Shown here piece by piece: positions 1 through 12,309 of a stretch of DNA of 64,000 bases (position 1 is its first letter; the number at the start of each line of letters is the position of its first letter). The DNA is taken from the NCBI RefSeq assembly GCF_000003855.2, contig NW_003101681.1, positions 5,243,175 to 5,307,174 on the forward strand. Reading direction: 5' to 3'. The translations under genes and the position numbers were made by a program. Below the pieces are notes generated by a model, which worked only from the letters and a program-made list of their open reading frames with translations, was not told the DNA's origin and made no database searches. This stretch comes from Blastomyces gilchristii SLH14081 (taxonomy: Eukaryota; Ascomycota; Eurotiomycetes; Onygenales; Ajellomycetaceae).

Positions 1-116
1 TTAATAGTTTTATTATCAATTCAACTGATCTTATTACACAGTTTTAACATTAGATAGTAGTCTTATACTGTCTCAGTGAGACTTACTATCTACTCTTATT
101 ACATTTTTCAAATAAG

Positions 117-373
117 TGTAAGAATAAGTGCTCGCAGGCGATTATTCGGGTGTTTGCAGCTTGGTGTGATATGTACTGTTAACTACTAGAAGTGTTCACA
201 GTAGAAAGATAAATGTAGAGATTAAATGTATCATAGCATTCAAGCTGAGTTGTGAATAGTATTCATGAATTTCAGTCTATATAGTTATGTGTAGTCAAGG
301 GCCGCTAGCCCTATTAGTTACACAAGAGATAGAAATAGAGATAAAGAATTTATAAGAAGTGAGATTTCTTATA
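117..373 (-). repeat. 3' LTR of Ty3-A
   Basis: It aligns base for base with 7106-7362. The differences are almost all C/T or G/A. For example CCGCGAGGAG in the other LTR reads TTATAAGAAG here, and TAGGAATAGGGG reads TAGAAATAGAGA. It is the more mutated of the two LTRs at its right end, where the terminal CA has become TA. Confidence 0.93.
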
Positions 374-2200
374 TACTCTCTTCTCTCTAAGACTTTGTTC
401 ATGAAGCCTTTCACTGAGTGACTTCATAGTCAGCTCAGCACTGCAGTGATACTCACTAAAAATTCTTCACATCTATAAAAAATCTCAGTGAGGAAAAATC
501 TCTTATTATTACAAAGAAAAAAGAGTCTGTCACTTAGTTTCTTATTTCATGAGATTCTTTGTGATCTATAGATTCTTCTCTGACTATTATACAGATTCAT
601 CTCACATCTTTCATATAGAAGAGTTTCAGTTAACTCTTAATTATTTTCATAAGATTCTTATGTGATCATTACATAGATTCATCTTACAGATGAATCACTC
701 TCTGTGAGATCACTCTTATCAAAGAGAAACATTCATAAGTTGATCTTTCATTCATTCTCACAAATCATTGCTCTTTGACACTGTAAAATTGTGAGGAATT
801 TTTCATTCTTTCATTAACTCTGTAGAATTGTAGAATCAAGATATCTACAGTCTACAATCACTCTTTATAGTCATATAGAAAGATTCAGATCTGTAATTCA
901 CAATCACTCTTATTTATTAGAGTAATCTGACTGTTTCACAGAATCACTCACAGTGCAAACAAACCTCTCTAGAGTAGTATAAATATCTCAGATCTGTTCA
1001 TGAAATCTTATCTTCTTTTCTCTTTTTCTATAACAGCTCTTATCTTTATAAACTGTGAGTATTCTCATTCATCTGTAAAGTATTTTCACTCAGATAACAG
1101 AGAGAGAGTGTTTCTGACAATATCTGTATATTAATTCAAGAACTTCTCAAGAATAAAAATTTTTTCAATTTCAACATCTTCACAAACAATGTCTGACTAT
1201 TACTGAGCTTCTCATGAGTGTCTCTGTGACTTCTCTGATCACTTTTTACTGGCTGATGAAGCAGGGATGCTGCTGCTCACAACTGCATCTTCATCTCTCT
1301 CAGCCTCATCATCACACCTGATCTTCAGGCCAGCGGCTCATCTCATTCCTTCTTCAGACCAGCTTCTGGCTTCAAGCAGTGCAGTCTTCTTCTTTGCTGT
1401 AAGTCTTCTCATAAGTAATTTCTTACAGATTCTAGCTGACAGTTCTTATGAAGCTCTCAGTGTTGTCAGTGTCTTCTGCAGCTCTGCAGACCTATGATCA
1501 CTCTCTTTCTGCTCACACAATCTCTGATCAGATATATGTAAATATGTCTAGATTCTCTATCAATGATTCTCACACTGTGATGCATTTCTACAATCTCATT
1601 ATCAATGAGAGATGAGTCTCTGAGTACTCACAAAATTCAGATAATCAAGACAATATGAATGTCATGAATTTGTGATGAGAGTTGATCTGAGCAGATGAGC
1701 TCTCTCTTTACATCTTCATTGTTTTCAGACTGAATACTTCAGCATAACTGAGAGAGTGAACACAGCTTCATAAGAAATATCTGATTATACACACAGATAA
1801 TCAGTCTTCAAGATTCTGCTACAACTGCATGCACTCTGATGTTCAGCTTCTCTGAAGTCTGTACATTTCTGACAGTCTTTATATTAAATGCAACAATTAT
1901 CTGTATCACAGATATGATACTCTCTGCTTCTTTGAAGAGAGAAATTAATAGTTATGAGAGAATTGAGTATTACAGATGTTAATAATGTGAGTATGAGTTT
2001 TCTTTATTTTTTCTTTATTAATCTCTAAATTGTATTCACAGTTCTGTTTATTTTCTTATTTTTTAGCTTTAATGAGAATATATTTTCTTCTTCTCTTGTG
2101 TACACTGCAGACTGTTCATCTCAGTAGAAACTCATTATCTTATAGACTAGAATTTGTAAATAATAGTATTAATATCTTTATTATAATCAGGTTCTTAGTG
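374..2200 (-). pseudogene. Ty3-A region downstream of pol, probable extra ORF
   Basis: This is 1.8 kb between the end of pol and the 3' LTR, long for a simple 3' untranslated region. On the element's own strand, 1495 down to about 1230 reads as one frame with only two stops. It is rich in K, R, E and A and contains the stretch RRLTAKKKTALLEARSW, followed by an acidic DDEAERDEDA run. I do not recognise a family. Similar charged frames lie downstream of pol in Ty3-B and Ty3-C. The rest (374-1200 and 1500-2200) holds nothing else I can name. The plus-strand serine-rich frame at 1267-1497 is the complement of this coding-like stretch and is not a gene. Confidence 0.45.
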
Positions 2201-5200
2201 AAGATTACATTATTCTGACTTATCAGAATTTATAGTATGAAAGTCATGTCTCAGCTTCTACAGATGTCTTATCTGTCTGAATAGTTCTTAAGTGAACTCA
2301 TTTATCTTGTCAGAATACTCTTGTCACTGAATCTTGAATCAGAGCTTATGACCTCACTTCTCTGAGTTAATAATCTCTTTAATCTGATATTCTCTTTCAC
2401 TCTCTAGTACTTTATAAACAGAGTAATGAGTCACAGAGTTCTCTTCTGAGAATTTCTTATATTCATAGAGTAAAGAGATATGAAAAATATTGTATATCTG
2501 TAACTCAGATGACAGTTTTAATCTGTAGAACTGCAAGCTAACTTTCTTCATAATCTTACAAGACTCTGTCTGTAAGAGATTCAGCTTCTTACTAGATCTT
2601 CATATGATAATATTTTCTAGACTCAGTCAGACTCTATCATCTTTCTTGAAACTCTTTATAATATACTTAAAGTTATAGTATCTCTTCTGATACTCTTGAG
2701 TCTTTCTCAAGAATTCATGAGCTTTCTCTCAGATCTTCTGAATTCTCTCAGTCTGTTCACAGATATTATCACACTCTATAGTGTACTCTCACAGGTTTAT
2801 CAAGATCATTTATGAATGAGTTTTAGTAAGCATCTCAAAGAGGGTTTTACCTATGCTGACATGCTTTGAGTTGTTGTACATGAACTCTGTGAGTGATAAT
2901 TAATATACTCAGTCATTCTGATTGTAATTGATAAAGCACTGCAGATACTGTTTCAATATACTCATCAGATGTTCTGTCTGATCATCTGTCTGTTGATGAA
3001 AAGCTGTACTTAGATCTCATGAGATCTTCAGTATAGTTATCAGGTCAGATCAGAACTCTTCTGTGAAAATTGATTCTCTATCTGAGATAATGTTCATAGA
3101 CAATTCATGCAATCAGATCACATCACAGATGAAGATATAAGTTAAATTCTTTGACTTCAAGTTCTTACAGGTGAGTATAAAGTGTGTTATCTTGATAAAG
3201 TAATTCACTATCATCAGCACACTGTCAAAGCAGACATCATATATGTTCTTACTTTCAGAGAGGCTCATAAGAGCATTCATTTCTAGCTGTTCTCAAGATT
3301 CTTATAAAATGAGTAGAGAAGTGAGTTCTTTATATGATCTGAATTACACTACTCATAAACTCTGATAAACAGCACAAGAATTTACTATCTTCTTCACAAG
3401 TTCTCACATCTTCAGTCAGAAGTATTTTCTTATGAGTAACTCATGAGTTCTAGTATCTGTAAAATGATCTGCTAGAGAAGAGTCATGATACCTTTTAATG
3501 AGTTCTATACATAGAAACTTATTCACAGGCATATAAATCCAGCTCTCTCTTTGCAAGAGGCTATTTAAGTCTCTTCAATCCTTTATTTCTGCAGAGTTGG
3601 TCCCTGCTGTGAGCAGTTTCTAAATATACTAAGTATATTCATTCTTCAGTTGTAGTTCAGATAATCTGAATAGAAGATCTTATAAAGACTTATACTCTGT
3701 TTTCTCTTATATCAGGTCTTCTGCAGCACTTCTCAAAGCCTGCAAACTCTTCAGATTATAGATACTCTCTTCAAGAATTCTCACAGAGATTCTCAGAGTG
3801 TTAACTCTCAGTATTACAGAGAGTAGTTATACAGGCTTCTTCTCTCTCTTCTTCTTCTTCTCTCACAGAGAATTGAGAGACTCTTCAGTTAATCTCTTTA
3901 CAATACTCAGTCTGAGCATTCTATGAAGCTTTTCTGTCTTCTCTAGTCTCTCTATGTCTGTCACTCTGATCTTCTTAACATAGTCTAGCCTGTAAGAGAG
4001 TTCATCTGCTGAGTTCTTAGTTTCCTTGATATATTCTATCTTGAATCAGAACTCACTCAGTCTCTGAGCTCAGTGAACCTGCTGCTGTGAGAGTTTCTTG
4101 ATTAAAGTAAACTGTTGTAAGCTGTTATAATCAGTTCTAATAGTAATCACTGTCATGAGGCTCTTAAAGTAGTGATATCAGTGATGAAAGGATTTCACTA
4201 TCATAAGAAGCTTCTGATCATGAATATCATAGTTAATCTCTGCAGGTTGCATCTTTTATGAGAAAAAGACCACTGAAACTCAGTTCTTATTTGACTGTAG
4301 TTACAAGACTATTTCTGAAATTATAAAGAAGAAGACATCTGTCTTCAATCTGATTAAGAGTAAGAGATTAAAGTGAAACAGTATTACTGTATTTATAAAT
4401 ATCTGTTTCAATCTTGTAAAAACTCTGTGAGCTTCTGAAGTAAGAAAGTTCTTACAGTTCTCTCTTCTCAACAATCTTTTCATTCTCTGTTCACAGAATG
4501 ACTTCTTCTTATTTTCATTCTTCAGCATGTCTGTAAGAATTAAGAAGATTCTCATAAATGCAAAGATAAACTGTCTATAGAAATTCACAAAGCTCAGAAA
4601 GATCTGAATCTCATGAATACTAGTTGACTTCAGTCATGATAGAATAGTCTCAACTCACAAAGGTTTCATCTGAATATCATTCACAGTGATTACATATTCT
4701 AGGAAATTAATTCAGTAGACACTGAAGTTGCACTTTACAAGCTTAACATACAGTTCTGTCTCATCTAAGGCCTTTAACACACTTCACACATGCTCAGTGT
4801 GTTCTTTCTTCTTCATAAAGTACATCATCACATTATTCAGATATATTATCATGAAGACATTCAGATATGTATAAAGTATTTTATTAATAAAAGACTGAAA
4901 TGCTGCAGAGATATTAGTCAGATCAAAAGATATTACTAGATATTCAAACAATCTCAGTGCAGTTCTAAAGACAGTCTTTCATTCATTCTCAGACTGTATT
5001 CACAGCTGTGTATATACATTGATCACATTCAGTTGTGTGAATATAACAGCTTCTGTGAGATGATTGATCACATTCTCAATCAGAGACAGGGAATAGCAGC
5101 TCTTTATTATCTTGAAGTTCAGGTCACAGTAGTCTACATACAATCTGAGATCTTTATTCTTCTTCTTCACAAATATCACAGAGGCTTCTGCAGAGGCCTG

Positions 5201-6898
5201 TGAAGATCAGATAAAGTCATTCTTCAGATTCTTCTTCACATAGGTTCACAAGACCTCTGTTTTGTGATGAGAGAGCTTATAGATTGATTCTCAGAAGAGT
5301 TTCTACTCTTCTATCAAATCTATTATCAGATTCTTCTCACAGTGAGAAGAAAGCTTAGCTGCCTTAGCTGAGCTGAACATCTCTGTGAGATCTCAGTATT
5401 TCTCTGATATCTGAAGCTCAGTTTCCATGATCACAAGATTCTCAGACACTCACAAAGTCATTATATAGATGAGCTTATCTCCTCTAATCAACTCTGCAGC
5501 ATCAACTGCTTCTATCTTCATGAGTGAGTCTGTCAACACTGATCAGAAGTATAAACCTGACTTATGAACAGCTATGTGTGAATTATGTCTTTGAAGTCAT
5601 GCAAGTCTTAAATACATGTCATCTGTGATGTCTGTAACAATCACAGTTTTCACAAATCTTCTCCAGATTTCAGAGAGATCTTGCAATTCAAAGATGACTC
5701 TTGTGAGTTTCTCAGCTCTCAGGTCTGAGTTCTCACACTCTGCTTGTTATAAGAGCAGGTTCTCAGTCTTCACCTTTCAGCTCATTCACTTCACAAGCTT
5801 TAGAGACATCACAGTGACCTGGGATCCTGAGTTCATCAATGCTTCTCATGCTTGCAGAGCAGCAGCACTGCAGCACAGTCTCTCTCTGTGAGCAAGCATT
5901 TTCATTAAGAGAGCAACAGATTCAGGTGTCAGCTTCAAGACTCTTAAGAAGGCTGTTACTGACTCTGTCTGCAACTTCTCAAATTTCTATTTTGATTTGT
6001 CTGAACAGTTTGTGCAGAGATGTCTTGATTTAGAACAGATGAAACAGAGTCTCTTTTTCTTAATCTCTCTGTTATACACTCTATTCACAGAAGCTTGTGA
6101 AGCTCTTTCTCTCTGCTCAGCAGTCAGATATGAATCTCTCTGTGTCTTGTCATCTTTTTCTGATAAATCTGTCCTCTGTTGTTCTGGCCCTTGCAGAGCT
6201 GATTGATGATTCACTCTTCACAGGTCTGTGACTCTCACAGTGATCTGTAAGTGATGAATGAGAGTCATCAGTTTCTTCAGAGCTAAGAACTTAGAGTCTT
6301 GCTCAATGAGCTTATTCTGTATATCTTTATTCAGTCTCTTTATGAACATCATCATTCAGGTCTTGTTTCAGAGCTCTGTTTTCACAGATCTCAATTCATA
6401 TCACAATTTCATGAAGCACTGTGAGTAGTCTTCATCAGATTCCTCACCTCTTTTTCTAATATTGATGATCACAGCTCAGATGTTCTCTGTTCAACTCACA
6501 GAGTCTCTCAACTTATTCTCTAGATAGGTCTTGAGAACAGACTATCAGAATCTCTCATAATCATTCTCTAGATAATTCAGCCAGTCCTTGACTTCAGTGT
6601 AATAGAGGCCTGTTATTATGTAGATGACAGCTTCTTCATCTTTCATGTCACACAGCTGGGCTTGTAAGTCAATTTCAAATGCAAACTCACAAAAGCTTTT
6701 ATAGATTATGATTCAATAGATGACCTTAAGTGATTGTGACTTGAGAAAGTTTCTTTTCAGTTTGTGAGTGTCCCTGGAGATTATGTCTAGAGACTCAGTT
6801 TGAGAGTGTTTACAGATAGTAAGCATTTCTTATAGAAAAATAGCTTGATCTCACAGAAGATGCTCAAGAATGTTCTTCACTGAGATTGATTTATTCAT
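2200..6898 (-). pseudogene. Ty3-A gag-pol polyprotein remnant
   Basis: Reading starts near the ATG at 6898 and runs to about 2200 in what was one frame, now cut by many stops. Gag ends in an intact zinc knuckle CFICSKSRHLCTNC (about 6045-6000; C-x2-C-x4-H-x4-C). A protease motif follows with the catalytic D-S-G now N-S-G (near 5840). RT spans about 5400-4700; the usual Y-L-D-D box reads YLNNVM (near 4845). RNase H lies at about 4600-3800. Integrase lies at about 3550-2560 with a recognisable core (ISDRESIF, STAFHQQTDDQTEH). A GPY/F-like tail (LQIYNIFHISLL, 2500-2460) leads into a chromodomain (EREYQIKEIINSEK, 2398-2354, then on to about 2200). Lost W, R and Q codons became stops, as C-to-T and G-to-A mutation predicts. 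It cannot be functional. Confidence 0.9.
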
Positions 6899-7105
6899 GA
6901 GTTCAGAGAGTTTCTCTGTCACAGATGCAGAGAATAATGTCTCATGAGTGATTGATAAGTTCTCTGAGACTTCTTTCACAGAAGTTATTTCATAATTCAG
7001 GTGGCTGCTTCTGAGTGCCTGCAGTAGAGTTCACAGGGATTGAAGTATGCAAGTTTCTAGTTCTTTCAGTCATAATGAGCAGTTGCTGACTGACTGAGCT
7101 TGAAA

Positions 7106-7362
7106 TGTAAGAATAAGTGCTCACAGGTGATTATTCAGGTGTTTGCAGCTTGACATGATATATACTGTTAACTACTAGAAGTGTTTATAGTAGAAAGATA
7201 AATGTAGAGGTTAAATATATCATAGCATTCAAGCTGAGTTATGAATAGTATTCACAAATTCCAGTCTATATAGTTGTGTGTAGTCAAGGGCCGCTAGCCC
7301 TATTGGTTACGTGAGAGATAGGAATAGGGGTAAAGAATCCGCGAGGAGTGGGATTTCTTACA
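7106..7362 (-). repeat. 5' LTR of Ty3-A
   Basis: 257 bp, begins TGTAAGAATA and ends GGATTTCTTACA on the plus strand. Its last 90 bases keep several CpGs (CCGCTAGCCC, TTACGTGAG, TCCGCGAGG) that are gone from the other LTR. It therefore shows the less mutated state of this family. Confidence 0.93.
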
Positions 7363-8993
7363 ATAAGATTATAATTTTCACTTCTCAATTTAAATCATTT
7401 TTACTGCTTTAAATGACTTTAAATCTTATTTGAGTGTTATCAAAAAGTGTTACTTTTTAAAAAATTAAAAATAGTCTAAAAAACCTTAAAATGTCTAAAA
7501 ATAGTAACTTTATATCAAGAATGAGATTAAATGAGATTAAATGAAATTACTTTCTTATTTTTTTCAAGTCATGTTTTCATTTTAAGATCTGATATATAGT
7601 CACTTTGCATGTTTTTTTAATAACTAGTCTTAGTGAGATTCATACTAAGAAATGTATAAGATCAGATTAAATGAGATTAAATATGAAATTTATAATCTCA
7701 GTAGTCAGTCTAGGTGTTATTAAATATTATTACTTTTCTAAACACAGATTATAATTTATATAATTTTAATTATGAAAAAAATATAAATATAAAAAAAAAA
7801 CAAAAAAAAATAAAATAAGAACAAGAAAAAATCACAATGAAAAAAAAAGAGAAAGAAAAAGAAAAAAATAAAAAAGAAAAATAAAAAAAATCAAGATTAT
7901 AGAGTTATAATACTATTAAAATGCTCACTTTTCAGAGTCTTTATAATATTTATTATTAACTGTGTATTTCTCACAGTGAGAGTAACACAGTTATAATAAG
8001 TTATTATCTTAATATTATCTAATAGATAATCAGTATATATCTGTATAAATGTGAATATTTAGAAAATATACACTTAAAAAGTGCGATCAGAATAAACTCT
8101 GCTGTCACTTAAATAGTATTAAAAGTAGAATACTGAAATCAATGATTTTCTTCATTGATTTCACAGATAAAATATGTAAAGATAATCTTAGAAAATATAA
8201 GATTCTCTGACTTTTAATAAAAACAGATCTTATAAAGAGACTTTATTTTCATAATATCAGAGACTGAGTATTACTGAAAAGTATTACTTTTATACAATGT
8301 ATATACACTTACTGTGATAATTTACTCTCTGTATATATAACTGAGAGTTGCAGCTTTCTCACACTGCACAGCTCTCTCTGAGATGCTGTTACTAGTTTGT
8401 AACTTATACAGTTTCTCAGTTTAGTATACACTGTGTATATACAGTTCTGTGTACTGAGATCATGTTAATCATTATAATCTGATGTGATACTTGCTTTTCA
8501 CAGATTATATTTCATTTGAGAAGAAGAGAGAGAAGACATAACTATTATTTTATTAAAGAGAGATGAATAATTAGTAATATTAAATATAATTTAATTCTTC
8601 TGTATTTAAAATTTAATTAGTTTATACTCTTCAATTTAAGAGTTTCTAAGAGTGTTTTAATAGTTTTTATACTAGCTTGAGCTTAGTGATGAGTTGAAGA
8701 AGAAGAGAAAAGAGAGAAGAAAGAAATAAGAATAACTTATCTTTATAATATAAAAACAGAGAATTACTGTAATTATTCTCTCTAGTAATAAAGATCTGTT
8801 TTCTGCATGTATCTCTGATATAGATTATATAATAACTGTATACAAAGAATATTAACAGTACATGTATTAAATGAAGATAATATTACTATATAATACTGTA
8901 GCTGTTTCTATACATCTCTGAAAGCTATTAATATTTTCTTTAAGTCTCTTTATATTTGATAAGTTAGTAATATATTTCAATGCACTTCTTCTT

Positions 8994-8995
<2 letters not shown>

Positions 8996-9078
<83 letters not shown>

Positions 9079-9116
9079 CACTATCACTATTATTATTATT
9101 ATTATTATTATTATTA

Positions 9117-9157
<41 letters not shown>
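8996..9157. repeat. (ATT)n microsatellite in hAT-0
   Basis: About 160 bp of ATT units with a few ATC interruptions around 9078-9090 and 9118. The same site in hAT-1 (31418-31510) and hAT-2 (44409-44502) is a mixed GAT/AAT tract of about 90 bp. The array has therefore lengthened and become purer in hAT-0. Predicted poly-Tyr or poly-Ile frames across it are artefacts. Confidence 0.97.
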
Positions 9158-9158
<1 letters not shown>

Positions 9159-9259
9159 TATTTCTAACTGTCTCTTCTATCTTCATCTCTCTTCAATACT
9201 TACTGAAATTAATTATGTTATTTCTCTTTAAATATTCTGTAGTTCTGCAGACTATCAAG

Positions 9260-10030
9260 ACATGTAAGCACTGTCACAGATTGAAGAGAGAGAAGAAGAA
9301 GACATTTAAGTGAGAAAAAACAGATTATAAAACATATTATAATATCTTGAAGAGACTCTGTAAAAGAGTAGAATAATAATAATTTTAAGTAACACTTCTG
9401 ATAGATTTAGACTGAACTAAGTATAGAAATAATGCAGATAGCATCATCTGTAAGAGATTGAAAAAGAAGATAGTAAAGAGTCTTATATAGTAGTGATAAG
9501 ATCAGAAGAAGTTCTGAGAATAATTTAAGATTAAAATGAAGAGAGAGAGAGAGAAGAAGAGTATTACTATAAATAAACAGTAATAGAAGAAGATTAAGAA
9601 GATGTTAAAGTAAGAGATAAAAAAGTCAAAACTAATAAGTTTTTTATTTATTAAAAGATAATGATTTTTAATAATACTTCTGTTCTCTAATTGATTAGCA
9701 GAAGCTGATAGAGAAGAAGAAAATTAAGATCTTATTCAGGTCTTAAATACACTTCATAATTCAGAATATTAAGAAGATAGCTCTGCTCTCTGAGTATGTT
9801 AATCTGCTTATCACTGAAGTGAAACCTGAGACAGCAGACTAGAAAATGTAGAATTTTGAAGCATAGATTAACTTAGCTGAAGAGAAGCAGTAGAAACTCC
9901 TCTCTGAAAAGATAGTGAAGAGAGATTTTAAGATAATTATTATCTTAGATGAGAAGAAGAAGAAGAAAAATAAGAATAAGAAGCAAATTATAAAGAATAA
10001 TAAGAAGAATGAGAAAGAGAAGAAAGATAA
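9260..10030 (+). pseudogene. hAT-0 lysine-rich coding-like region upstream of transposase
   Basis: This matches the minus-strand regions 30540-31330 (hAT-1) and 43535-44330 (hAT-2). In one frame it reads SEYVNLLITEVKPETAD near 9795-9840 and ends in a lysine-rich tail (9950-10030). The same frame reads SEHVNLLITEMKPEAAD in hAT-2, and the amino-acid differences are those expected from transitions. It lies on the transposase strand, upstream of it. It may be a first exon or a second protein of the element. I do not recognise a family. Confidence 0.4.
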
Positions 10031-10776
10031 TAAGTAGAAAAAGTTTTTTTCTTTTTATATTAATTAGTTATAAGTTCATAATTATTAATAATTAAAATTG
10101 ATTTTAAGTTTTCAAAAATTATTGTACAAGTTGTAATCAATGTCAGAAATAATATATATATATATATTTAACTATCATAATTCACAAATCACTATAATGT
10201 ATAAGTATTAATATTTTTTCAATATTAATATTTATAATATTAATATATTTTTAATAATATTATTTAATAATGTAATTTAATAACACTCTCTTTTACAATA
10301 TTAATATATTTCAAGAAATATGATAGAGATTAATTAAGATTATTTATTTACTTTTATATATTGAGAATATTCAATCTGAGTTAGTACTAAAATTATAACT
10401 AAGTTAAGAAAGAAGATTATTTTCTCTTATAATAATTCTTCTTATATATATCAGTAATCAGTTATTATCTTTATTAAAAATAAATTATTATCTTTCTTAA
10501 ATCTTTATTATATCTTCTGAATTTACTTCTTTTACTTCTTTAACTTCTATTAAAGATTCATAAACTCTTCAAGCTATTACTGTGAATTACAAAGTCTATA
10601 TTATTTATAATTTAATACAGAATACTCTTTTTTAATTATAATAAATAATTACTTCATTCTTCATATCTGATTTCAGATCATGAAATTTATGAAAAACTCA
10701 ACACAAACATTGAGATGAACTATGAAATAATTATCAACAGATTATATTATAGATTACTGAAGAGTTATCTCTCTGC

Positions 10777-10881
10777 TGTGATTCAGAAGAACGTACAACC
10801 GTCGGATAATAACACGGCTGCTTCCGAACTTGCTTACAAATGTAAAGAGGCCATAGCGGCCACTAATTAATTTAGTGTACA
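10777..10881 (+). repeat. 5' LTR of Ty3-C1, first part
   Basis: First 105 bases of the 167-bp LTR. It is cut after GTACA (10877-10881) by Ty3-B1 and resumes at 34414, where GTACA is repeated. It still has CpGs (AACGTAC, CGTCGG, ACACGG, TTCCGAAC) lost from the 3' LTR at 57583. This shows how little mutated the LTR end is here. Confidence 0.92.
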
Positions 10882-11414
10882 TGTCACGCTCCCGGCCGCG
10901 CCAAGGCCCCGTTGCGGTTCCACACGGCTCATTGATCCCATGCAGATGATTTCATCCTGTCTGAACTGGTTTCCAACCACTCTATGACATCATTCGGATA
11001 TATCATAGAAAGATTCAATTGATGGATATAAGAACCTCACTTCTATATGAGGTCAGTAGATTACTCTTTCTTAATAGTGAGATGTCACTGAGGTATCACT
11101 CTGACTATTCTTACTCATAGAATGAAAGAAGAATATTCACTCATTATCTATATAGAATAGCTAGATACTGACTTCTGATTAAAGAAGTCAGTAATTTGTT
11201 TTTCTTCTACTGAAAGATATATAAGAGTTACTGTGTATTTTATATAATCTTCTTAATATACTAAGTATTATATCTGTAATATTCTCACAATAACTCTGTA
11301 GTCTACAAGCTCACTATTTAAGTAAGATAGTTAAGCTTACTTATACAGCTTCTTAAATAACTACTTCTATATAATACTACTAACTAGTCACTGCTTCAGT
11401 TCTGTTATATTACA
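10882..11414 (+). repeat. 5' LTR of Ty3-B1
   Basis: Begins TGTCACGCTCCCGGCCGCGC and ends GTTATATTACA. The first 110 bases are GC-rich with intact CpGs. In the 3' LTR (33881 on) the same bases read TGTTATACTTCTAACTGTAT, a run of C-to-T and G-to-A changes. Confidence 0.92.
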
Positions 11415-11470
11415 ATTTAAATTACTTAATCTAATTACAAGTTTGAATCAGTCAAGCTCTAACAGACTGA

Positions 11471-12163
11471 AATCAGCTAAAACTAGAACATGATTATTTC
11501 AAATTCTATATACAAAGATTTGATGATAGATTTAATTCAACAGAGTGCTCATTCTGTAATACAAATGAGAATCCTGAGCATATTGTAATGCATTGTGCAT
11601 TATACAATAGTCTCAGAGTCAAATTAAAGAAGAAGTATGATTTAAATCAATTAAATATAAGGTTCTTATTCTCAACTGAGACAGGACTTAAATACTTAAT
11701 AGACTTTCTATCAGAAACTCAAGCAGCTACAAGAAAATGGCTCAACTCAGAAGTATCTGAATATGAAGAGATGGAAATTGATTAGATATAGTCTGTTAAA
11801 ACAGTTATATACTATCTTTTAATAATTTTATTTTGTTATAATCTCTTGTTACTGTACTTGTTTCTTTCTGTTCTTTTCTATTTATCTATTTAATGTGTCT
11901 ATCTTTAAGACTATGTTCTCTTTTCCTTTGTCATAATATTTTCAAATGGTTTCAAAGTATTAATAGGTGTTGAAATACTGCAATTTGTAAACAGTTTTTG
12001 TATTCTGAGCTGGAATTTTCTGATTTTGCATATCTGAAATTGATAAGTGTATAATAGTTGACTCTATAGATATAGGAAAAACCCTGAGAACTAAAGATTC
12101 TCAGGTAGATATCATAGTCTCTGACTGCATACATCTATAATTGAAGAATAATAATAATAATAA
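11471..12163 (+). mobile_element. LINE-a, 5'-truncated Tad1-like LINE
   Basis: A 693-bp copy of the LINE 3' end, finishing in (AAT)n (12145-12163). It is flanked by the 13-bp TSD TCTAACAGACTGA (11458-11470 and 12164-12176); the empty site is present in Ty3-B2 at about 59440. It encodes the last part of ORF2 (11471-11785). This includes the C-x2-C...H-x4-C end motif (CSFCNTNENPEHIVMHC) that follows the RT in many LINEs, then a 3' untranslated tail. Truncation explains the missing RT. Confidence 0.93.
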
Positions 12164-12309
12164 TCTAACAGACTGATATAATTTCATACACTCATGCTGA
12201 GACTGATCTGATTTCATTCTCTGAGAGAAACTTCACATCATTCTCTAGAGTGTGTACATCTCTATCTCAGCAGAAATCTGAGATTTCTGAACTCACTGTA
12301 TATTTTAAC

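Larger units (their letters stand above)
117..7362 (-). mobile_element. Ty3-A, Ty3/gypsy chromovirus, full length, mutated
   Basis: Two direct LTRs of 257 bp (117-373 and 7106-7362) bound a minus-strand gag-pol. The insertion is flanked by the 5-bp TSD ATAAG (112-116 and 7363-7367). The same sequence uninterrupted is present in MITE-1 and MITE-2, so the empty site is visible in this window. LTR ends are TGTAAGAA and TTCTTACA, the usual TG...CA inverted ends. A purine-rich tract abuts the 3' LTR on the minus strand (374-390), as expected for a polypurine tract. Order of domains is gag, protease, RT, RNase H, integrase, chromodomain, which defines Ty3/gypsy chromoviruses. Confidence 0.93.
1..7712 (+). 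mobile_element. MITE-0, hAT-type non-autonomous element, split by Ty3-A
   Basis: Positions 1-116 and 7368-7712 together match the inner and right part of MITE-1 (37071-37576) and MITE-2 (39079-39584). The first roughly 45 bases lie outside the window. It ends in CAGTCTA at 7706-7712, the same right terminus as the other two MITEs. It carries no coding capacity. The Ty3-A retrotransposon sits inside it with a 5-bp TSD. It is inserted in the reversed hAT-0 element; the 8-bp duplicate should be GGTGTTAT (7713-7720), but the left copy is out of view. Its CpGs have been lost compared with MITE-1 and MITE-2. Confidence 0.85.
7713..10776 (-). mobile_element. hAT-0, reversed hAT transposon, outer fragment
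   Basis: It is the reverse complement of hAT-1 sequence running from about 32840 down to 29800, and matches hAT-2 in the same way. The transposon is therefore in the opposite orientation to hAT-1 and hAT-2, and its coding strand here is plus. It carries, left to right, the A-rich tract (7770-7900), the variable arm, an (ATT)n microsatellite, a lysine-rich coding-like region and the start of the transposase gene. It stops at 10776, where Ty3-C1 is inserted. It resumes at 57750, and the two halves join with a 4-bp overlap (CTGC). Confidence 0.9.

Noticed and set aside
8977..9231. Poly-Tyr, poly-His and poly-Ile frames
   Set aside because: Translation of the (ATT)n microsatellite.
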